From Hephaestia mangrovi (lineage in GTDB: Bacteria > Pseudomonadota > Alphaproteobacteria > Sphingomonadales > Sphingomonadaceae): a stretch of DNA of 64,000 nt. Location of the stretch: contig NZ_JAINVU010000002.1 in the NCBI RefSeq assembly GCF_019880555.1, positions 124,001 to 188,000 of the forward strand. The letters are read 5' to 3'. Below, one piece after another: positions 32,251 to 41,105 of the stretch (the stretch's first letter is position 1; the number at the start of each line of letters is the position of its first letter). Under the pieces are notes generated by a model, which worked only from the letters and a program-made list of their open reading frames with translations, was not told where the DNA came from and ran no database searches. The position numbers were made by a program, and so were the translations under genes.

Positions 32251-34605
32251 TCAGGCGACGGCGGACGGTTCGTAGCCGCGGTTGGCGATGGTGCGGGCTT
32301 CCTCGACCGGCAGCGGACGGCCGAAATAATAGCCCTGCACCTTGGTGCAACCGAGTTGCTGCACCATGCCGAGCTGATGCGCGGTCTCGACGCCCTCAGC
32401 CGTGGTCGCCATGCCGAGGCTGTCAGCGAGCGCGACGACGGCGCGGATGATCGCGATCGCTTCCTGCGCGCCTTGCGAGGCCTGGACGACGAAGCTGCGA
32501 TCGACCTTGATCGTCGAGAAGCGCGTGCGCGAGAGATAGCCGAGCGACGAATAGCCGGTGCCGAAATCGTCGAGGCTCAGACGTACACCGAGATCGAGCA
32601 GCCGCTCGAGCACCTGGATCGCGCTGGTGCCTTCACGCATGAACAGGCTTTCGGTGACTTCGATTTCGAGGCGTTCGGCGGACAATGCCGCCTGGCTGAG
32701 CGCAGAGACGACGGTGGCGACGAAATTGGGGCTGTAAAGCTGTTCCGCCGAGACGTTGACGGCGACACGGACGTGCGACGGCCAGCGTGCCGCTTCCTGG
32801 CAGGCGGTGCGCAGCACCCACTCGCCGATCGGGGCGATTAGGCGGGCTTCCTCGGCGATCGGCACGAACTTCGCCGGCGAGATCGATCCATGTTCGGGAT
32901 TGGTCCAGCGCAGCAGCGCTTCGAAGCCGGAGAGCGAGCCGCTGTCGGCGGCGACGACTGGCTGATATTGCAGATGAAACTCGCCGTTTTCGAGCGCCTG
33001 GCGCAGCGCGATCTCGAGCACGCGGCGCTCCTCTGCCTGGGAGTGAAGCTGCGGATCGTAGACGTGGAAATGGCCGCCGCCCTTGTCCTTCGATCGATAG
33101 AGCGCGAGGTCGGCCGAGCGGATCAGCATTTCCGCGGTGCGGCCGTCGCGCGGCCCGATCGCAACGCCGACGCTGGCGCCGATATACAGCGTGTGCTGAT
33201 CGACCTCATAGGGTTGCGAGAGCGATTCGATGATTGCCAGCGCCAGCTTCTCGACGCGCGCGAAATCGGCCGCGTCGCGGACGACGACGGCAAATTCGTC
33301 GCCACCCAGCCGGCCGACCATGTCGCTGGCCGAGGCAAGGTGGCGCAACCGTTCGGCGACACGGCACAGCAAGCGATCGCCGATCTGATGGCCGAGGGTG
33401 TCGTTGATCGCCTTGAAGCGATCGAGGTCGATCATCATGAAGGCGCAGCGGCCGCCCCATTTATCTGCCTCGGCCATCCCGTGTGCGAGGGTTTCGTTGA
33501 TCAGCAGGCGGTTGGGTAGGCCGCTGAGCGTGTCGTATCGGGCCATCCGGCTGATCTTGTCGGCCGATTCGCGGGCTTCGGTGACGTCCGAGCCGACGCC
33601 GCGAAAGCCAATGAAGGTGCCCGCTTCGTCGAACCGCGGGCTCGCTGCCATCTCCCACCAACGCTCGCCGCCCTTGACGTAGACGGGCAGGAGGACGTCA
33701 CGGAAGCTGTCGCGGTTCTTGAGGCGTTCGGAAAGGTCGCGCAATCCCGGGGAGAATTTGCCGCTTTCCCAGGTGGGCCCGGCAAGCAGTTCAAGAAAAC
33801 TCTTGCCGTTGACGGTGAGCGGATCGAGCCCGACGGCATGACAGAATTGCGCCGAGGCGCGGACGATGCGGCGGCCCGCATCGATCTCCCACAACCAGTC
33901 CGACCCCGATTCCTCGAAATCGCGTAGCAGCAGGCTGACGGTCTCGTCGCGCTCGCCGAGCGCGATCTCATGCGCGCGGATGACGACGAGTTGGCGGCCG
34001 CGAGTGAAGCAGCCGATCACCAGCAACGCGGTAAACAGCAGCACCGCGCAGCCGAGCAGGGCGGACCCGTGCATGTAGAGCATCCCGGCGACCGAACTGC
34101 CAAGGATGACGAGAAATGCGATCGTCGGTAGCGGCAGGCCGGCGAGGCCGACCGCGCAAGCCGTCATCAGCAGCGAAAGCACGATCCACAGGCTCAGCGC
34201 GGTTTCGGGCGCATCGGCCATCCCGAAGCCGAGCGGCACCACCGCCCATAACAGGCCGAGCAGGATTCCGCCCAGCGCGCTGCGGCGCACCTCTCCGACA
34301 GCGGCGCTGTAAAGCTCCCGATAGCGCGCGGCGAGACGGCGCATGGTGACGCCGACCGCCGCCACGCCGACGGCACCCGCCCAGATCGCGAGCGGGACCA
34401 ACGGCCGGTGCGCGGCAAGGATGACGACGACCAATGCGGCGCTGAGCAGATGGGCGCCCAACAGGAATACCGCGAAATCGCGCCCGGCGTGCAACTGAGC
34501 GGCGCGAATCGGCCCCCAATCCGTCGAATCCGCCGGATCGTACAGGCCGAGAAACGCGCGGGTATCGATCCGCGGTTGGGCGAACTGGGATGTCTGACGC
34601 GTCAC
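32251..34605 (-). CDS. Membrane PAS-GGDEF-EAL cyclic-di-GMP protein
   Basis: 784 residues. The first 210 contain about five to six membrane helices (FAVFLLGAHLLSAALVVVIL onward). A PAS domain follows (SDWLWEIDAGRRIVRASAQF to GFRGVGSDVTEARE). The GGDEF domain has an intact RLGGDEFAVVVRD active site. The EAL domain carries FEALLRWTNPEHGSI, VAVNVSAEQL, the LEIEVTES metal site and LDDFGTGYSSLGYL. Both catalytic motifs look intact, so it could make or break c-di-GMP; in such hybrids one activity often dominates. It stands alone between tRNA-Trp and the acyl-AMP ligase gene. Confidence 0.93.
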   Translation of the reverse strand: MTRQTSQFAQPRIDTRAFLGLYDPADSTDWGPIRAAQLHAGRDFAVFLLGAHLLSAALVVVILAAHRPLVPLAIWAGAVGVAAVGVTMRRLAARYRELYSAAVGEVRRSALGGILLGLLWAVVPLGFGMADAPETALSLWIVLSLLMTACAVGLAGLPLPTIAFLVILGSSVAGMLYMHGSALLGCAVLLFTALLVIGCFTRGRQLVVIRAHEIALGERDETVSLLLRDFEESGSDWLWEIDAGRRIVRASAQFCHAVGLDPLTVNGKSFLELLAGPTWESGKFSPGLRDLSERLKNRDSFRDVLLPVYVKGGERWWEMAASPRFDEAGTFIGFRGVGSDVTEARESADKISRMARYDTLSGLPNRLLINETLAHGMAEADKWGGRCAFMMIDLDRFKAINDTLGHQIGDRLLCRVAERLRHLASASDMVGRLGGDEFAVVVRDAADFARVEKLALAIIESLSQPYEVDQHTLYIGASVGVAIGPRDGRTAEMLIRSADLALYRSKDKGGGHFHVYDPQLHSQAEERRVLEIALRQALENGEFHLQYQPVVAADSGSLSGFEALLRWTNPEHGSISPAKFVPIAEEARLIAPIGEWVLRTACQEAARWPSHVRVAVNVSAEQLYSPNFVATVVSALSQAALSAERLEIEVTESLFMREGTSAIQVLERLLDLGVRLSLDDFGTGYSSLGYLSRTRFSTIKVDRSFVVQASQGAQEAIAIIRAVVALADSLGMATTAEGVETAHQLGMVQQLGCTKVQGYYFGRPLPVEEARTIANRGYEPSAVA

Positions 34606-34729
34606 CGCGCCCGCATATCCCGCCGCTGGTTAGCGGAAGGTTAGAATCGCGAGGTCAGACGCAAAGATAGACGATGCCTTCGTCGCGCCCGCTTTTCATT
34701 TCCGAACCGGCAGGTGCCTGGCGCCCCGA

Positions 34730-36493
34730 TCAGGCGGCGACCGCGTAGGGCTTGATCTCGCCGTTCAGATAGAGGTTGCGTGCCTTGGCGCGGCTGAGCT
34801 TGCCCGAACTGGTGCGCGGCAGCGTGCGCGGCGGGACGAGCTCGATCACGCAGTTCATGCCGGTGACGGCGCGAACGCGCTCGCGAATCTCGTCGCGCAA
34901 GCGCGCGCGCTCGCTGTCGTCGGACGTGCGGCACTGGACGAGCACCGCCGGCGTTTCCTCGCCACCGGGCGTCGTGATCGCGAAGGCGGCGATGTCGCCG
35001 GCCTTGAAGCCCGGAAGCTGCTCGACCGCCCATTCAATGTCCTGCGGCCAGTGGTTGCGGCCGTTGACGATGATCATGTCCTTGGCACGGCCGACGATGT
35101 AGACATAGCCTTGAGACAGATAGCCCATGTCGCCCGTATCGAGCCAGCCGTCGGTCATGCAGGCCTCGGTCGCTTCTGCGTCGCGGAAATAGCCGCTCAT
35201 CACCGACGGACCGGTGCACCACACCTTGCCGATCGCGCTGTCGGGAAGCGGGTTGCCGTCCTCGTCGCGGATCTCGACGGTCATGTCCTTGACCGGCTTG
35301 CCGCAATTGACGATCGCGCGATAGCGTTGTGGCCGGTCCTCGCCCGCGGGAACGCCGGAAAGCTGGGTTTCCTCGACCAGCTCGACGCGAATGCCTTCGC
35401 CCGGCGGCATGATCGAGACGGCGAGCGTCGCTTCGGCGAGGCCGTAGCTCGGCAGGAAAGCCGAGGCCTGGAAACCGGCATCGGCGAAGGCGTCGACGAA
35501 GGCCTGCATCACGTCGGGCCGGATCATGTCGGCGCCGTTACCGGCGACGCGCCAGCGCGACAGGTCGAAACGGTCGGAGGCCTTGGTCTGGCTCGACATG
35601 CGGCGTGCGCAGATGTCGTAGCCGAAGGTCGGCGAATAGGAGAGGGTAGTGCCCTGGTTGCGGCTGATGAGATCGAGCCAAGCGAGCGGGCGCCGCGCGA
35701 AATCCTCGGTCTTCAGGTAATCGGTCGAGACCTGGTTGGCGATCGGCGACAGGAAGCAGCCGACCAGCCCCATGTCGTGATACCAGGGCAGCCAGGAGAC
35801 GCAGCGATCGCTGTCGATCAGCGCCATGCCATGGGCATGCGCGGCGAGATTGTTGAGTAACGCGCGATGCGTGATGACGACACCGTGCGGGAAACGCGTC
35901 GAGCCGCTAGAATATTGCAGATAGGCGATGTCCTCTGGCGCGGCCTGGGGCAGCGGCGCAGCCGGCGCCTCGCGGTCGGCGAGCGTTTGCCAATCGAGCC
36001 CCTCGACGTCCGAAGCGACCGCCGCCTGGTGCGCCATTTCCGAAAGCTCGGGCGGGTAGATCAGCAATTTGGGGTCGCAGCTGCTGAGCTGGACGCGGAG
36101 CTGCTCGACATAGGAATCGCGGCCGCCGAACGAGGTCGGCAAAGGCAGCGGCACCGGCCACGCGCCGGCATAGACTGCGCCAAAGAACAAGGCGGCGAAT
36201 TCGGGGCTCGTTTCGGCGACGAGGGCGACGCGATCGCCGACCTCGATGCCGGCGGCGATCAGGCGATGGGCGGCGGCGATTGCGTCGCGGCGCAGCTCGG
36301 TGAAGGGATAGGCGCGCACCAGCGTGCCACGGGGATCGTGGAAATTGAGGCCGCGCGTGCCAGTCGCGGCATAATCGAGTGCCTCGCCCAGTGTCGCGAA
36401 ATCGGAGAAGCGCCGCGGCAGCATATCCTCGGTAGAGGTCGGCGCGATCGCGCGCGCCCCCTCGTCAAGTCGCTCCAGTTCCTCGGTCATCAT
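34730..36493 (-). CDS. Fatty acyl-AMP ligase (FAAL), adenylate-forming
   Basis: 587 residues. ATP-binding loop LQYSSGSTRFPHGVVITHRA, FAAL-type SWLPWYHDMGLVGCFLSP, SYGLAEATLAVS and WLDTGDMGYLSQGYVYIVGR are visible, and the C-terminal lysine region ends TSSGKLSRAKARN. The HDMGL motif and overall layout fit FAALs, which load fatty acids as acyl-AMP onto an acyl carrier protein instead of CoA. No carrier protein, PKS or sphingolipid synthase gene is adjacent, so its partner lies elsewhere. ATG codons lie side by side at 36493 and 36490. It is divergent from recX. Confidence 0.88.
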   Translation of the reverse strand: MMTEELERLDEGARAIAPTSTEDMLPRRFSDFATLGEALDYAATGTRGLNFHDPRGTLVRAYPFTELRRDAIAAAHRLIAAGIEVGDRVALVAETSPEFAALFFGAVYAGAWPVPLPLPTSFGGRDSYVEQLRVQLSSCDPKLLIYPPELSEMAHQAAVASDVEGLDWQTLADREAPAAPLPQAAPEDIAYLQYSSGSTRFPHGVVITHRALLNNLAAHAHGMALIDSDRCVSWLPWYHDMGLVGCFLSPIANQVSTDYLKTEDFARRPLAWLDLISRNQGTTLSYSPTFGYDICARRMSSQTKASDRFDLSRWRVAGNGADMIRPDVMQAFVDAFADAGFQASAFLPSYGLAEATLAVSIMPPGEGIRVELVEETQLSGVPAGEDRPQRYRAIVNCGKPVKDMTVEIRDEDGNPLPDSAIGKVWCTGPSVMSGYFRDAEATEACMTDGWLDTGDMGYLSQGYVYIVGRAKDMIIVNGRNHWPQDIEWAVEQLPGFKAGDIAAFAITTPGGEETPAVLVQCRTSDDSERARLRDEIRERVRAVTGMNCVIELVPPRTLPRTSSGKLSRAKARNLYLNGEIKPYAVAA

Positions 36494-36609
36494 CTTTCGC
36501 GCCCTTATCGCGGTGTCTCGTCAGGAGGCTCGCAAGCCCAGTCCAACCTGCGCCTTTGCCCCGCGCTGACGTTCAAATTCCGTTCCGACTGTGGCACAAT
36601 GATGGCGCG

Positions 36610-37140
36610 ATGACTTCCCGCCGCCGTCCAGCCCCGCCGCTCAACGCCGAGTCGCTCGATCGGCTCGCGCTGCGCTACGTCGAACGCTTTGCCACGACGC
36701 GCGCGAAACTCGGCGATTATCTGCGCCGCAAAGTGCGCGAGCGCGGTTGGGATGGCGCGACGGTCGATCCAGACGATATCGCGGGGCGGATGGCCGAACT
36801 CGGCTATGTCGACGATCGCGCCTTCGCTGCGGCGCGGGCGCGATCGATGGCCCGGCGCGGGCTTGGTGCGCGCCGCGTGGCGCAGGCGTTCCATGCTGCT
36901 GGAATCACTGCCGAAGATGCCGAAGCCGTGGCGCCGGAAATCGAGGAAAAGGCGATCGAGGCGGCACTGGCGCTCGCCCGTCGCAAGCGGATCGGGCCAT
37001 TCGCCGTTGCTGTGCCCGATCGCGAAGGCCGCGAAAAACAGCTCGCGCAGATGGTGCGCGGAGGGCATGATTTCGCGCTTGCGCGACGCATCGTCGATAT
37101 GGCGCCGGGAGAAGATACCGGGACATTTTCTGTCGAATGA
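36610..37140 (+). CDS. recX: Regulatory protein RecX
   Basis: 176 residues. RecX helical repeats are visible: ALRYVERFATTRAKLGDYLRRKV, then MAELGYVDDRAFAAARARSM and GLGARRVAQAFHAAGI. RecX limits RecA filament growth. The ribosome binding site is weak, and a codon at 36556 would extend the protein by 18 residues that do not look like RecX. recA is not in the window. The gene sits at the head of a plus-strand set of small genes. Confidence 0.88.
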   Translation: MTSRRRPAPPLNAESLDRLALRYVERFATTRAKLGDYLRRKVRERGWDGATVDPDDIAGRMAELGYVDDRAFAAARARSMARRGLGARRVAQAFHAAGITAEDAEAVAPEIEEKAIEAALALARRKRIGPFAVAVPDREGREKQLAQMVRGGHDFALARRIVDMAPGEDTGTFSVE

Positions 37141-37232
37141 GGTGCGCCGCGCTTCCCTTATGTGCCAAAGATGGGCATCAGGTTTTTGCCATCGCGGCAC
37201 TCTGTGCTACGCGGTGACGGGGGGAAGTGAGC

Positions 37233-37820
37233 ATGCGTGTTGAACCTCAGCCGATGCCCGAGGAGGGGGAGCTCGACAGGAGCGCGCCGGTACGGCTCGT
37301 CGAGCCGGAAGCCGAGGGGATGCGCCTGGCCGGCACGCTCAAATGGTTCGACGTGACGCGCGGGTTCGGGTTCCTGGTCGCGGACGATCCGGCGATCGGT
37401 GATATTCTCGTTCATTTCTCGGTGCTTCAGGAGCATGGGCGGCGCAGCCTGCCAGAGGGCGCGCGGGTCGAATGCGTGGCGGTGCGGCGCGAACGCGGGC
37501 TCCAGGCGCGCGAGGTGCTGTCGATCGACTTGACCAACGCGGTCGAACCGGCGCCGCGATCGGGTGGCTCGAACAGTGCCGAACTCGATGCGCTGCTCGA
37601 TCAGGCAGGGCCGTTCGAGCCCGTTCGGGTCAAATGGTTCAACCGGCTCAAGGGCTATGGGTTCTTGATTCGGGACGAGGATACGCCCGACATCTTCGTT
37701 CATATCGAAACGCTACGGCGTGGCGGGGTCGACGAGGTCGAACCCGATCAGATGTTGCGCGCACGCATCGTCGAGTCGCGCAAGGGGCCGCTAGCGGTGA
37801 TGGTCGAGGACGGCGCGTGA
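37233..37820 (+). CDS. Double cold-shock-domain protein
   Basis: 195 residues with two cold-shock domains. The first is at about residues 30-85 ([29 protein letters not shown]); the second is at about 130-185 ([29 protein letters not shown]). Both keep the RNP1-like K-G-F/Y-G-F and RNP2-like VH motifs that bind single-stranded RNA. Two-domain versions of this size are typical of alphaproteobacteria such as Caulobacter. GGGGGGAAGTG precedes the ATG, and a GTG two codons upstream is possible. The gene overlaps the next by 4 bases. Confidence 0.92.
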   Translation: MRVEPQPMPEEGELDRSAPVRLVEPEAEGMRLAGTLKWFDVTRGFGFLVADDPAIGDILVHFSVLQEHGRRSLPEGARVECVAVRRERGLQAREVLSIDLTNAVEPAPRSGGSNSAELDALLDQAGPFEPVRVKWFNRLKGYGFLIRDEDTPDIFVHIETLRRGGVDEVEPDQMLRARIVESRKGPLAVMVEDGA

Positions 37821-38308
37821 AGGCTGGCGTCGGCGCGTTCGCGCTGGGGTTGCTGTTGCTGGCGGGGTGCAAGGACAAGGTCGGCGCTGACGGTGCTGTC
37901 AATCAGGCAACCGCGACGGCCGGAACTGTCTCCGTGACGATCGCCAGCGCGAACGGTCCGCACGTTTTCACTGTCGAGACCGCGCGCACCGCCGACGAGC
38001 AGGAGCGCGGGCTAATGTACCGCACCGATATCGCGGATGATGGCGGCATGTTGTTCGCGCCCTATCCGCCGGAGGGCGGCCCCCCGCGCGAGGCGACGTT
38101 CTGGATGAAGAACACGCCGAGCCCACTCGACATCATCTTCATCCGTGCCGACCACACGATCGCGCACATCGCCGACAATGCCGTGCCGTTCGATCAAACG
38201 CCGATTCCCTCGGGTGAGCCGGTGGCGGCGGTGCTCGAGCTGAAGGGAGGTCGGGCATCGGCATTGGGCATCGCCGAGAACGACAAGGTGAGCTGGGCCG
38301 GCGGTTGA
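37817..38308 (+). CDS. DUF192 family lipoprotein
   Basis: 163 residues. GTG start overlapping the preceding stop (GTGA). [18 protein letters not shown] is a signal peptide with lipobox LAGC, so the protein is lipid-anchored. The DUF192 domain shows [35 protein letters not shown] and a GxxxxLELKGG end. The biochemical role of DUF192 is not established. Translational coupling with the cold-shock gene is common in this group and does not prove a shared role. Confidence 0.9.
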   Translation: MKAGVGAFALGLLLLAGCKDKVGADGAVNQATATAGTVSVTIASANGPHVFTVETARTADEQERGLMYRTDIADDGGMLFAPYPPEGGPPREATFWMKNTPSPLDIIFIRADHTIAHIADNAVPFDQTPIPSGEPVAAVLELKGGRASALGIAENDKVSWAGG

Positions 38309-38386
38309 CCGGATTCGTCGGCGATGGCGGCGTAAACTGACGCACGCCCTGTTGCGGGCGCGCGTGCGGGCGGCTAAGCGGCGGGC

Positions 38387-38779
38387 ATGGGCATCTTGAA
38401 GAACAGCTTCACCTGGTGGGACGGCATCACCTTCGGCACGTGGATGGGCCTGCGCGGCAAATCCCGGGTCGGCGAGGATGCGCTGGGCAATGTCTATTAC
38501 GAAGGCGGCACGGATCCGAACGGCATTCCGCGCCGCTGGGTGGTCTACAAAGGCTCGAACGATGCCAGCCGGGTGCCACCCGAATGGTTCGGTTGGCTGC
38601 ACCATCAGATCGATGACGTTCCCGAGCGCGCGCTGCCGCCGGTACGCGGCTGGGAGAAGCCGGCCGTGCCCAACATGACGGGCACCGCGCTCGCCTATCG
38701 CCCGCCCGGCGCACTGGAAAAGGGCGGCCATCGCGCCGCTGCGACCGGCGACTATGAAGCATGGAGCCCCGAAGGGTGA
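38387..38779 (+). CDS. NDUFA12 family NADH dehydrogenase accessory subunit
   Basis: 130 residues. FTWWDGITFGTWMGLRGKSR, VGEDALGNVYYE, RRWVVYKGSNDASRVPPEWF and GWLHHQIDDVP are the NDUFA12/B17.2 signature. Alphaproteobacteria are among the few bacteria with this eukaryote-like supernumerary subunit of complex I. The nuo operon is not in the window. It overlaps the next gene by 4 or 19 bases, depending on that gene's start. Confidence 0.93.
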   Translation: MGILKNSFTWWDGITFGTWMGLRGKSRVGEDALGNVYYEGGTDPNGIPRRWVVYKGSNDASRVPPEWFGWLHHQIDDVPERALPPVRGWEKPAVPNMTGTALAYRPPGALEKGGHRAAATGDYEAWSPEG

Positions 38780-39498
38780 CACGCCGCTGGATCGCCGGCG
38801 GCGTTGGGCTGGCGGTGGTGCTTGCGGCCGGCGCCTGGCAGACGGTCGCGTGGATGCACGATGGCCGCGCCGAGGCGCAAGCGGCGCCGGCGCCCGCACC
38901 GAGCCCTGGTGCGAGCGATCAGTCGGCCGACGATGCGACATCCGGGGTCGTCACCATCGACACGCCGCAATCGACCGACACCGAAGCAGGCGCGACGCCG
39001 ATGGCCGAGCGTGTCGCGGTGCTCGGCGTGCTCAACAAACGCAATGGCGACACCCGCGACGTGACGATGAAACCGGGGCAGGCGGTGCGCGTCGGCGACG
39101 CGGTGATCCGGCTGCGAGCGTGCGACACCACGGCATCGTGGGAGCCGCAGGAATTGACCGGCGCGTTCGTCCAGCTCGACGTCAAGCAGACCGATCAGCA
39201 ATGGCGGCGCGTTTTCTCGGGCTGGCTCTACAAAGAGCGGCCCGAGCTCAACGTCGTGCAAAACGCGATTTACGACGTGTGGCCGAAGAGCTGCAAGATG
39301 TCGCGGCCCGACAGTGGACCGGACAGCGTGGCCGCCGCGTCGGTCATCGGGTCGGGCGGCGCATCGAGCGCGCCGAAATCGCCGGCAACCGATGAGGACA
39401 ATGAAGCGGCTGGCGCCGACGCGCCGGTGGTCACGACCAGCGAGCCCGCCGCACCGCGGCCGCCGGCGTCTACCGCATCGCCCAGCAACGAGAGATAA
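38761..39498 (+). CDS. DUF2155 domain protein, membrane-anchored or exported
   Basis: 245 residues. An N-terminal hydrophobic segment (RWIAGGVGLAVVLAAGAWQT) is followed by a Pro/Ala-rich stretch, then the DUF2155 core: VLGVLNKRNGDTRDVTMKPG, VGDAVIRLRACDTT, FVQLDVKQ, VFSGWLYKERPELN and YDVWPKSC. The C-terminal 65 residues are low-complexity (SGGASSAPKSPATDED and on). A GTG at 38776 overlapping the previous stop is an alternative start. Function unknown. The gene's last 229 bases overlap the aat gene on the other strand, and the low-complexity tail is exactly the overlapped part. Confidence 0.85.
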   Translation: MEPRRVTRRWIAGGVGLAVVLAAGAWQTVAWMHDGRAEAQAAPAPAPSPGASDQSADDATSGVVTIDTPQSTDTEAGATPMAERVAVLGVLNKRNGDTRDVTMKPGQAVRVGDAVIRLRACDTTASWEPQELTGAFVQLDVKQTDQQWRRVFSGWLYKERPELNVVQNAIYDVWPKSCKMSRPDSGPDSVAAASVIGSGGASSAPKSPATDEDNEAAGADAPVVTTSEPAAPRPPASTASPSNER

Positions 39499-40040
39499 TC
39501 TCGCCGCGAGATTTCGATCGCGCCCATCGAGGCGAGGTGATCGGTCTGAAACTGGCAATCGAGCAGCGTAAAGCCGCCGGCCTTGAGCCGCGCGACCAGC
39601 CAGGCGAGCGCGACCTTCGACGCATTGGCGGCGCGGCTGACCATGCTTTCGCCGAAAAAGGCGCGGCCGAGCGCGAGGCCGTAAAGGCCGCCGACCAGGC
39701 GATCGCCGTCCCAGCATTCGATCGAATGGGCGTAGCCAAGACGATGCAGCGTGACGAAGACATGCTCGATCGAATGGTTGATCCAGGTTTCGGGGCGGTT
39801 GGCGGTCGACTCGGCGCAGAGTTGGATGACCTGTTCGAAGGCGGTGTCGGCGGTGACGCGGAAGCGATCCGCGGCGATCGTCTTGCGCAGCGAGCGTGAG
39901 GGGCGGAAGGTTTCGAGCGGCAGGATCGCGCGTTCCTTGGGCTCGACCCAATAAACGCCTGAGGCGTCGCGATGATCGGCCATCGGAAAGACACCCACCG
40001 CATAGGCGCCGAGGACGAGCTGCGGATCGAGCGTGGCCAT
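39270..40040 (-). CDS. aat: Leucyl/phenylalanyl-tRNA--protein transferase
   Basis: 256 residues from the ATG at 40040. GAYAVGVFPMADHRDASGVY, WINHSIEHVFVTLHRLGYAH, SIECWDGDRLVGGLYGLALG, AFFGESMVSRAANASKVALA and LLDCQFQTDHLASMGAIEI are the Aat signature. The enzyme adds Leu or Phe to N-terminal Arg/Lys of proteins to mark them for ClpAP. After the catalytic domain comes an Ala/Gly-rich stretch, then GPLSGRDILQLFGHTS, a tail ending like sphingomonad orthologues. This tail is antisense to the DUF2155 gene. A longer upstream reading extends to 40610 but has no Aat similarity. Confidence 0.93.
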   Translation of the reverse strand: MATLDPQLVLGAYAVGVFPMADHRDASGVYWVEPKERAILPLETFRPSRSLRKTIAADRFRVTADTAFEQVIQLCAESTANRPETWINHSIEHVFVTLHRLGYAHSIECWDGDRLVGGLYGLALGRAFFGESMVSRAANASKVALAWLVARLKAGGFTLLDCQFQTDHLASMGAIEISRRDYLSLLGDAVDAGGRGAAGSLVVTTGASAPAASLSSSVAGDFGALDAPPDPMTDAAATLSGPLSGRDILQLFGHTS

Positions 40041-40087
40041 CGATCGTATGGTGGAGCGCCGCGCCGGTTCAGACAAGGGGCCCGCGC

Positions 40088-40120
40088 AAAACAAAAGGGC
40101 CGGCGGTTGCCCGCCGGCCC
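40088..40120 (-). terminator. Rho-independent terminator after the MliC-like gene
   Basis: A 10-bp perfect stem (GGGCCGGCGG at 40097-40106, CCGCCGGCCC at 40111-40120, loop TTGC) is followed on the minus strand by TTTTGTTTTG. It lies 30 bases past the MliC-like stop and just before aat. Confidence 0.88.
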
Positions 40121-40150
40121 CTTGGTTCAGGTCGCTATGGCGCGCCGAAA

Positions 40151-40534
40151 TCAGTGATGGCAATCGAGCGTGGTGCCGTCGGGCTTGGTCAGCTTGATGT
40201 TGTCCTGATTGCCGGTCATCGTGAAGCCGCCGCCGGTCAGCGGATCGCCGTCCTTGTCGGCCTTCAGCACGGTCGGCGTGTCTGTCTTCTTGAGCTTCAC
40301 ATTCGCCTGGGTGTTGCCCTTGAAGAAATCGACATAGGCCAGGCTGTTGTCCTTGCACCGGAACGTGACCGAGCCGATCATCGACGGCGGCAGTTCCACC
40401 GGCGCTGCGTTGGCGAGCTGCGACGCCATCGGATCGGGGCCGGTGGTGTCGATCACTTCGGGCTTCTGCTTCTGGCATGCGCCCAGCGAGAGGGCGAGCG
40501 CAGCGGCGGCGGTCATCAAGGGGAGTGATTTCAT
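40151..40534 (-). CDS. MliC-like lipoprotein (possible C-type lysozyme inhibitor)
   Basis: 127 residues. MKSLPLMTAAAALALSLGAC is a lipoprotein signal with lipobox LGAC. The mature domain has VTFRCKDNSLAYVDFF at one end and GTTLDCHH at the other: two cysteines placed to form the disulfide of the MliC fold, with a GGGFTMTGN strand between. Similarity to MliC is by pattern only, so the inhibitor role is tentative. A codon 39 bases upstream would place 13 residues before the signal peptide and was rejected. Confidence 0.68.
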   Translation of the reverse strand: MKSLPLMTAAAALALSLGACQKQKPEVIDTTGPDPMASQLANAAPVELPPSMIGSVTFRCKDNSLAYVDFFKGNTQANVKLKKTDTPTVLKADKDGDPLTGGGFTMTGNQDNIKLTKPDGTTLDCHH

Positions 40535-40661
40535 AGCGGCGCGGTGCTTCGCGCATGCAGCAGGTTTCGTCAAGAGGGTATGTTCGCCCTAGCGGAATGC
40601 GACTGTGCATTGCAGAAATATGACATTGCCCAGCGGTGGACGGAAGGTCCAGTACGGCCCT

Positions 40662-41105
40662 TCACGCCAGGCCGAGGTCGGCCGGGCCGAAGGCGTGCGG
40701 CAGCAGCTCCGAAAGCCGATAGGTCGCGACCGTATCGCCCTCCGCGCCGGCGCAATGGATTAGGATGTCGCGGCCGCCGATCTGCGCTGCTTCGTTGATG
40801 ACCTGGCGGCAGCGGCCGCACGGGCCGACCGGATCGCTCCCCGTTGGCCGGCCATCGACGGTGCGGCCGCCGATCACGCCGATCTCGACGACATCGGCAA
40901 GGCGCCCTTGCGCGTTGGCAGTGGCGAGCGCGACGGTTTCGGCGCAGAGCGACAGGCCGTAGCTCGCATTCTCGAAATTGCAGCCGGTGACGATGCTGCC
41001 GTCGGTCATCAACAATGCCGCGCCGACCGCGAAGCTGGAATAGGGCGCATGGGCGTTGGCGGCGGCTTGGCGCGCGGCAGCGATCAGCGTGTCGCGTGTC
41101 GTCAT
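40662..41105 (-). CDS. cdd: Cytidine deaminase
   Basis: 147 residues. The zinc-binding motifs are intact: GLSLCAETVAL (C-A-E, with the catalytic Glu) and GPCGRCRQVINE (P-C-x2-C), with FAVGAALLMTDG and GCNFENASYG ahead. It deaminates cytidine and deoxycytidine to uridine forms in pyrimidine salvage. It is the homotetrameric short form. The start overlaps the preceding GH25-like stop by 4 bases (ATGA), so the two are co-translated. Confidence 0.95.
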   Translation of the reverse strand: MTTRDTLIAAARQAAANAHAPYSSFAVGAALLMTDGSIVTGCNFENASYGLSLCAETVALATANAQGRLADVVEIGVIGGRTVDGRPTGSDPVGPCGRCRQVINEAAQIGGRDILIHCAGAEGDTVATYRLSELLPHAFGPADLGLA

